From DATHBD01 sp035296325 (lineage in GTDB: Bacteria; Actinomycetota; Actinomycetes; Mycobacteriales; Micromonosporaceae), in the NCBI GenBank assembly GCA_035296325.1, contig DATHBD010000017.1:1-64000 (forward strand): a DNA stretch of 64,000 nucleotides. The letters are read 5' to 3'. The position numbers and the translations under genes were made by a program. This document shows positions 60,345 through 64,000 of this stretch, one piece after another. The notes under the pieces are model-generated. The model worked only from the letters and a program-made list of their open reading frames with translations. It had not been told where the DNA came from and searched no databases. The number at the start of each line of letters is the position of its first letter. The stretch's first letter is position 1.

Positions 60345-60980
60345 TTACTCGGACGCGGCCGGCGGTGGCACGGTTCCGACAAGAGCGCCCACGTTGTGGG
60401 CCTCCAACATCCACCCTCGCATCGGGGTGAGCCGGAGATCGGTCCAGTGACAGTTGGCCAGACCACCGAAGTTGCGGACCACCGGCGCAGGCCAGCCCAG
60501 CAGCGCTCCGGTGCCGAGTCGGGCGGCGCCGCCGTGGCAGACCACTACGGTCGTCCCCCCAGGCGCGCGCTCGGCGGCCTCCTGCAGCGCCACCAGCACC
60601 CGCTTGGCCACCTCCTCGTTCTCCTCGACCCCTGCGGCCTGGACCGGTTCACCGCGACGCCAGCGGGCGTACGCCTCCGGCCAGCGGGGTTGCAGGTCGG
60701 CGTCGGTGCAGCCCTCCCATTCGCCGTACCCCCGCTCGCGCAGCTGCGGGTCGAGGGCGACATCGAGGCCGGTGAGCGTGGCAAGCTGGGCGGCGGTGTC
60801 GGCCGCCCGGCGCAGGTCACTGGAGACGATCGCGTCCGGCTGGAGCGTGGCGAGGAACGACGCGGCCGCCGCGGCCTGCGCCCGACCGATCTCGGACAGG
60901 TCAATGTCGGTCTGACCCTGCACCCGGTGTGCCGCATTCCACGCGGTCTGGCCATGGCGCCACAGAATCAGTCGGGTCAC
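60345..60980 (-). CDS. Histidine phosphatase (phosphoglycerate mutase-like)
   Basis: A 211-residue branch-1 histidine phosphatase. It has the catalytic LWRHGQTAWN at the N-terminus, DLRRAADTA, RERGYGEWEG with the acid Glu, and VVCHGGAARLGTG with the second catalytic His. The substrate is not determined; relatives include glucosyl-3-phosphoglycerate phosphatase and cofactor-dependent mutase-like enzymes. GTG at 60980 overlaps the rsfS stop (GTGA), fixing the start and the operon. Confidence 0.9.
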   Translation of the reverse strand: MTRLILWRHGQTAWNAAHRVQGQTDIDLSEIGRAQAAAAASFLATLQPDAIVSSDLRRAADTAAQLATLTGLDVALDPQLRERGYGEWEGCTDADLQPRWPEAYARWRRGEPVQAAGVEENEEVAKRVLVALQEAAERAPGGTTVVVCHGGAARLGTGALLGWPAPVVRNFGGLANCHWTDLRLTPMRGWMLEAHNVGALVGTVPPPAASE

Positions 60981-61486
60981 CCTGCGCTGCCGCGGCCGCT
61001 CACGGCACCGTCGGCACCCACCCACGCCGCGCCATCGGCGTCCGTCCGTTCGTTGCCGGGCAGGTCAGCGCCGCCGGAGCCGACCTCGCCGGGGTCCGAG
61101 CCGCCGGCTGCGGCGCCCAGGTCCTGGTCCACGAACGGGATCGTCGGACAGTCTTTCCAAAGACGGTCCAGCGAGTAGAACTCACGTTCCTCGGTGTGCT
61201 GCACGTGGACGACGATGTCGACGTAGTCGAGCAGCGCCCATCGCCCGGAGCGTTCGCCCTCTCGCCGGGCCGGCTTGGCCTTCTCGGGGAGCTGAGCGAG
61301 GCGTTCCTCGATAGCGTCCACGATCGCGGTGACCTGACGCTCGTTCGGCGCCGATGCGAGGAGGAACGCATCGGTGATCGGCATCTGTTCGGTGACATCG
61401 AGGATCACGATGTCTTGCGCCTTCTTGTCTGCGGCCGCCTGAGCCGCATTCAGCGCCAGCTCGCGGGCGCGCTCGGTGGCGGGCAC
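60977..61486 (-). CDS. rsfS: Ribosomal silencing factor RsfS
   Basis: A 169-residue protein that binds L14 and blocks subunit joining in slow growth. The RsfS core (about 1-130) shows KKAQDIVILDVTEQM, ITDAFLLASAPNERQV, GRWALLDYVDIVVHV and REFYSLDRLWKDCP. The Gly/Asp-rich C-terminal 40 residues are a lineage-specific tail. The start is GTG 61486 after AAGGAAGGGAG. It lies in the nadD-rsfS-phosphatase order that is usual in actinobacteria. Confidence 0.96.
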   Translation of the reverse strand: MPATERARELALNAAQAAADKKAQDIVILDVTEQMPITDAFLLASAPNERQVTAIVDAIEERLAQLPEKAKPARREGERSGRWALLDYVDIVVHVQHTEEREFYSLDRLWKDCPTIPFVDQDLGAAAGGSDPGEVGSGGADLPGNERTDADGAAWVGADGAVSGRGSAG

Positions 61487-61585
61487 CGGACTCCCTTCCT
61501 TGGGGACAGGTCGGCGCGAAGGTCGCGCTCGACTTCCAAGCCTCTCACGCCGGTACGGCAGGTGCCGCATGCGATCGGGGCGGAC

Positions 61586-62218
61586 TCAGACAATCTGGTA
61601 CAGGCCGCGCTTGGCGATGTACTGAACGACACCGTCGGGGACGAGGTACCACACCGGTTTGCCCTCAGCCACCCGACGCCTACAGTCCGTGGACGAGATC
61701 GCCATGGCCGGGACCTGGATCAGCCGTACCGTGTCCGCGGGCAGGTGCGCGTCGCTCAGCTCGAACCCGGGTCGCGTGACCCCCACGAAGTTGGCCAACG
61801 CAAACAGTCGATCCGACTCCTTCCAGGACAGGATCCGGGCCAGGGCGTCGGCTCCGGTGATGAAGAACAGCTCTGCGGTGGCGCCGTACCGCGCCCGGAG
61901 CTCCAGCAACGTGTCGACGGTGTAGGTCGGTCCATGCCGCTCGATGTCCACCCGGCTGACCTGGAACCGGGGGTTGGACGCGGTTGCGATCACCGTCATG
62001 AGGTACCGGTCCTCGGCAGGGCTGACCTCGACGGTCCCCTTCTGCCACGGCTCCCCGGTCGGCACGAACACCACCTCGTCCAGCCCGAACCCGTCGGCGA
62101 CCTCACTGGCGGCCACGAGGTGACCGTGGTGAATCGGATCGAACGTTCCGCCCATGATCCCGATTCGGCGCGGTCGGGTCGCCGTGCCGGCCGCTGTCCT
62201 GCTGTCGCCATCGCTCAC
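61586..62218 (-). CDS. nadD: Nicotinate-nucleotide adenylyltransferase
   Basis: A 210-residue enzyme making deamido-NAD from nicotinate mononucleotide and ATP. Motifs: GIMGGTFDPIHHGHL (nucleotide-binding HxGH), VFVPTGEPWQKG, YTVDTLLEL, FFITGADAL and the ISSTDCRRRV end. The start is GTG 62218; a longer frame upstream is antisense to the DUF397 gene and not supported. It is the first gene of the rsfS operon. Confidence 0.97.
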   Translation of the reverse strand: MSDGDSRTAAGTATRPRRIGIMGGTFDPIHHGHLVAASEVADGFGLDEVVFVPTGEPWQKGTVEVSPAEDRYLMTVIATASNPRFQVSRVDIERHGPTYTVDTLLELRARYGATAELFFITGADALARILSWKESDRLFALANFVGVTRPGFELSDAHLPADTVRLIQVPAMAISSTDCRRRVAEGKPVWYLVPDGVVQYIAKRGLYQIV

Positions 62219-62323
62219 CCGGAGCAGCGTAGCCAGTTGATCGATCCCGCGCTCCGGTACCCGGTTCGGGTACCCGCCCGGCGTTGCCGATGCCCTTCGC
62301 GCCGGTCGGTGTACGTTTTTCCG

Positions 62324-62545
62324 GTGACGACTACACACCCGAAGGGCAACTTCGATCTCAGCCGCGCGGAGTGGCGCACGCCGTCCGGTGACACCGCCGG
62401 CAGCCGCGTTGAGGTGGCATTCGTCGACGACCTGATCGGCCTCCGCAACGGCGCGGACCCGCACGGCGCTGTGCTGGTCTTCACCCAGGAGGAGTGGGAT
62501 GCATTCGTGCTCGGCGCCAGGGACGGCGAGTTCGACCCGGACTGA
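62324..62545 (+). CDS. DUF397 domain protein
   Basis: A 73-residue DUF397 protein: FDLSRAEWRTPSGDTAGSRV at the start, then VEVAFVDDLIGLRNG and FTQEEWDAFVLGARDGEFD. In Streptomyces and relatives such proteins pair with helix-turn-helix XRE-type regulators, but none is adjacent here. The start is GTG at 62324 with no strong ribosome site; GTG at 62309 is an alternative. It is divergent from nadD. Confidence 0.85.
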   Translation: MTTTHPKGNFDLSRAEWRTPSGDTAGSRVEVAFVDDLIGLRNGADPHGAVLVFTQEEWDAFVLGARDGEFDPD

Positions 62546-62590
62546 TGCCGGGCGGCCCGCGACTCGGCTCGGATGGCCCGGTTGCGCCAG

Positions 62591-63148
62591 CTAGCCGGAG
62601 AGGAGCGCACGGATCGCCGCGATGCGGTCAACCCTGGGCGCCAGCGCACGCAGACGCAGCGCCAGGTTGACTGCGGTGAAGGTCGGCCCCAGGTCCTCCC
62701 CCGGGTCCGGTTCCTCCCAGAACTCCGACCGGTCGGTCATCGCTGATGTCCGGAAGCCCATCCGGTCCCGCAGCCACCGTCGTACCTCAGCCCACCGGTA
62801 CAGGTCGGGCGCCACCGGGTCGGGGAAGTCGCCCGGGCCGTCCGCACCGGTCGACCATGGCCCAACCACCTGCCGGGACAGGCCCAACCGCTCCCCGATC
62901 AGCGCGATGGTCACCAGGTCGTCGTCCGGCCGGACCGACACGGGCGTCACTCCCACCGTGTCGAGATCCCGGATCACCGACACGATCGCGTCCACGAAGC
63001 TGGGAGCGTGCCGGTCGACCAGAACCGTCGCCGCATCGTCTCGCGGACTACTCAGGACACCCACGTCGCCACACCGGATGAAGAGTCCACGGAGATGTCC
63101 ATCATCAGGCAGCCGATCCAGCTGCACGGTGAACTGCCGAACCGTCAT
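62591..63148 (-). CDS. Putative wHTH DNA-binding protein
   Basis: A 185-residue protein. The middle section (ALIGERLGLSRQVVGPWSTG, then FPDP and YRWAEVRRWL) has the pattern of excisionase/AlpA-like winged helix-turn-helix proteins. The N-terminal 60 residues begin TVRQFTVQLDRLPDDGHLRG and could form an alpha/beta domain. The function is unknown; regulation or a small-molecule response is possible. Its start overlaps the stop of the small zinc-ribbon gene (ATGA), so the two are co-translated. Confidence 0.7.
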   Translation of the reverse strand: MTVRQFTVQLDRLPDDGHLRGLFIRCGDVGVLSSPRDDAATVLVDRHAPSFVDAIVSVIRDLDTVGVTPVSVRPDDDLVTIALIGERLGLSRQVVGPWSTGADGPGDFPDPVAPDLYRWAEVRRWLRDRMGFRTSAMTDRSEFWEEPDPGEDLGPTFTAVNLALRLRALAPRVDRIAAIRALLSG

Positions 63149-63441
63149 CGGTGCTCACCACCCGGACGGTGGCGGTACAGGTACGCGGCCACCCGCCGGC
63201 AGGCCCGCAGGGCGTAGCCGATCCATCCGGCGTCGTCGACCGGTGGGAGGTCGAGGCGAGCTCCGCAGTCGGGGCAGCTCAGCCGTTGCCACGGTCGGTC
63301 GGCGTCGGCGTCGGCGAAGCCGGCACCGACCGCGGCGCGAAGGACCGCGGTCCACTGCTGTCGCCCGTCATCGTGGGGCGCCGCGGCAGGTTCCGGCGGA
63401 TCGGTGGGCAACGACGGGTCGGTTGCGCTCGTGTCAGGCAT
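63145..63441 (-). CDS. Small zinc-ribbon-like protein
   Basis: A 98-residue protein with a Pro/Asp-rich N-terminus and a single SCPDCGARLDLP knuckle; only two cysteines are present, so a full zinc ribbon would need dimerisation or histidines (several lie in the C-terminal YLYRHRPGGEHR). There is no named family. It is coupled by ATGA to the wHTH protein gene downstream. Confidence 0.55.
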   Translation of the reverse strand: MPDTSATDPSLPTDPPEPAAAPHDDGRQQWTAVLRAAVGAGFADADADRPWQRLSCPDCGARLDLPPVDDAGWIGYALRACRRVAAYLYRHRPGGEHR

Positions 63442-63632
63442 GCCGCCAAGTCAAGTACCAACCGGCGACGGCGGGAGGGGCCAGACAGGGGGCCATAGGC
63501 GGGGCCGCAGCCCGGGGCACGCAGTACCGAACCGTTTCACCAGCCTGCTTCGGGGCAGAAAACGGATGTGGGCGGGCGGCGGACGACGGAATGGGGCCGG
63601 GCTGGCACCGCGGTCAGCACCGGGCCGGCGCG

Positions 63633-64000
63633 GTGACCGCGCGGCCGGTAGTGCCGGATCGAATCCGGTGGGCAGTCCGCGTGCTCGACCCGGACCCGGC
63701 CGATCAAATCCTGGAGATCGGCTGCGGCCCGGGTGTCGCGGCCGGGCTCGTCTGCGAACGGCTCAGCACCGGGCAGTTGCTCGCCATCGACCGATCGGCG
63801 GTAGCGATCGGCCGTGCCGGGCAGCGCAACGCCACGCATGTGGCGGCTGGACGGTTGACGCTGCGACAGTCCACGTTGGCCGGGCTGAGCGTGCCACCGG
63901 ACAGCCTGGACAAGGCGTTCGCCATCGACGTCAACCTGTTCTGGGTCGGCGACCCCGACCCGGAACTGGATGTCCTGCGTCGCGTGCTGCGACCCGGCGC
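63633..64000 (+). CDS. Class I SAM-dependent methyltransferase (partial)
   Basis: An open frame from GTG 63633 runs off the end of the window (122 codons visible). It contains SAM-binding motif I ILEIGCGPGVAAGLV, motif II LLAIDRSAVAIGRA, a DKAFAIDVNLFW motif IV and DVLRRVLRPG. It is a UbiE-like methyltransferase of unknown substrate; the C-terminus is missing. The start is provisional. Confidence 0.8.
   Translation, partial: MTARPVVPDRIRWAVRVLDPDPADQILEIGCGPGVAAGLVCERLSTGQLLAIDRSAVAIGRAGQRNATHVAAGRLTLRQSTLAGLSVPPDSLDKAFAIDVNLFWVGDPDPELDVLRRVLRPG

Overview
This is a high-GC actinobacterial chromosome segment. Its housekeeping blocks (rpsT / two-TM protein / holA, and comEC-comEA-DegV-lipoprotein-phosphatase-rsfS-nadD), DUF397, DUF6318-like and Lsr2-like domains, GTG/TTG starts and ATGA gene overlaps suggest a member of the Micromonosporaceae (Micromonospora or a close relative). 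That assignment is an inference from gene content and order, not from a search. No rRNA, tRNA, CRISPR array, insertion sequence or prophage was seen, and no stretch longer than 300 bases lacks a gene.

Layout. (1) 1-4.8 kb: GH42 beta-galactosidase with a CebR-type operator in front and its own LacI-family regulator behind, a MobA-like nucleotidyltransferase, and a secreted GH12 glucanase. (2) 4.9-20 kb, nearly all minus strand: a two-part purine catabolism region. The upstream operon (19.9 to 13.0 kb) encodes OHCU decarboxylase, HIU hydrolase, uricase, the FAD and FeS subunits of xanthine dehydrogenase, an 8-oxoguanine/guanine deaminase and the molybdopterin subunit. The second operon (11.6 to 4.9 kb) encodes an NCS1 permease, malate synthase, a CitE-like DUF6986 protein, allantoinase and allantoicase. 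Together they take purines to glyoxylate and then to malate. Between the operons sit an ERCC4 nuclease with an Lsr2-like tail and a VapC remnant. (3) 20-26.4 kb: a decayed TIGR02452 gene, DUF427, small membrane proteins, kynureninase with an amidohydrolase, and a DUF3516 helicase. (4) 26.6-29.5 kb: an EspB/PPE-like type VII secretion candidate with its mycosin protease, without the ESX core. (5) 29.5-33.7 kb: a membrane Ser/Thr kinase divergent from a substrate-binding/VWA protein. (6) 33.9-37.7 kb: a flavin electron-transfer module (ferric reductase-like protein, FMN-binding protein, ApbE). (7) 37.8-46.5 kb: MFS transporter, DUF1360, a translationally linked small-ORF/JmjC-oxygenase module, a histidine kinase and two tandem L,D-transpeptidases. 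(8) 46.6-64 kb: conserved backbone (rpsT, holA, competence genes, DegV, rsfS, nadD), interrupted by an MptB-like mannosyltransferase, a DUF2332 remnant, a second substrate-binding/VWA locus and a methyltransferase.

The strongest candidates for something undescribed are: the 39.9-41.5 kb module, in which an acidic 83-residue ORF, a 28-codon heptad-repeat ORF and a JmjC-like oxygenase are joined by ATGA overlaps on both sides; the duplicated solute-binding/VWA membrane proteins that lack any transporter; the orphan EspB-like/mycosin pair; and the DUF6986 protein, which occupies the place where a ureidoglycolate-converting enzyme is missing.
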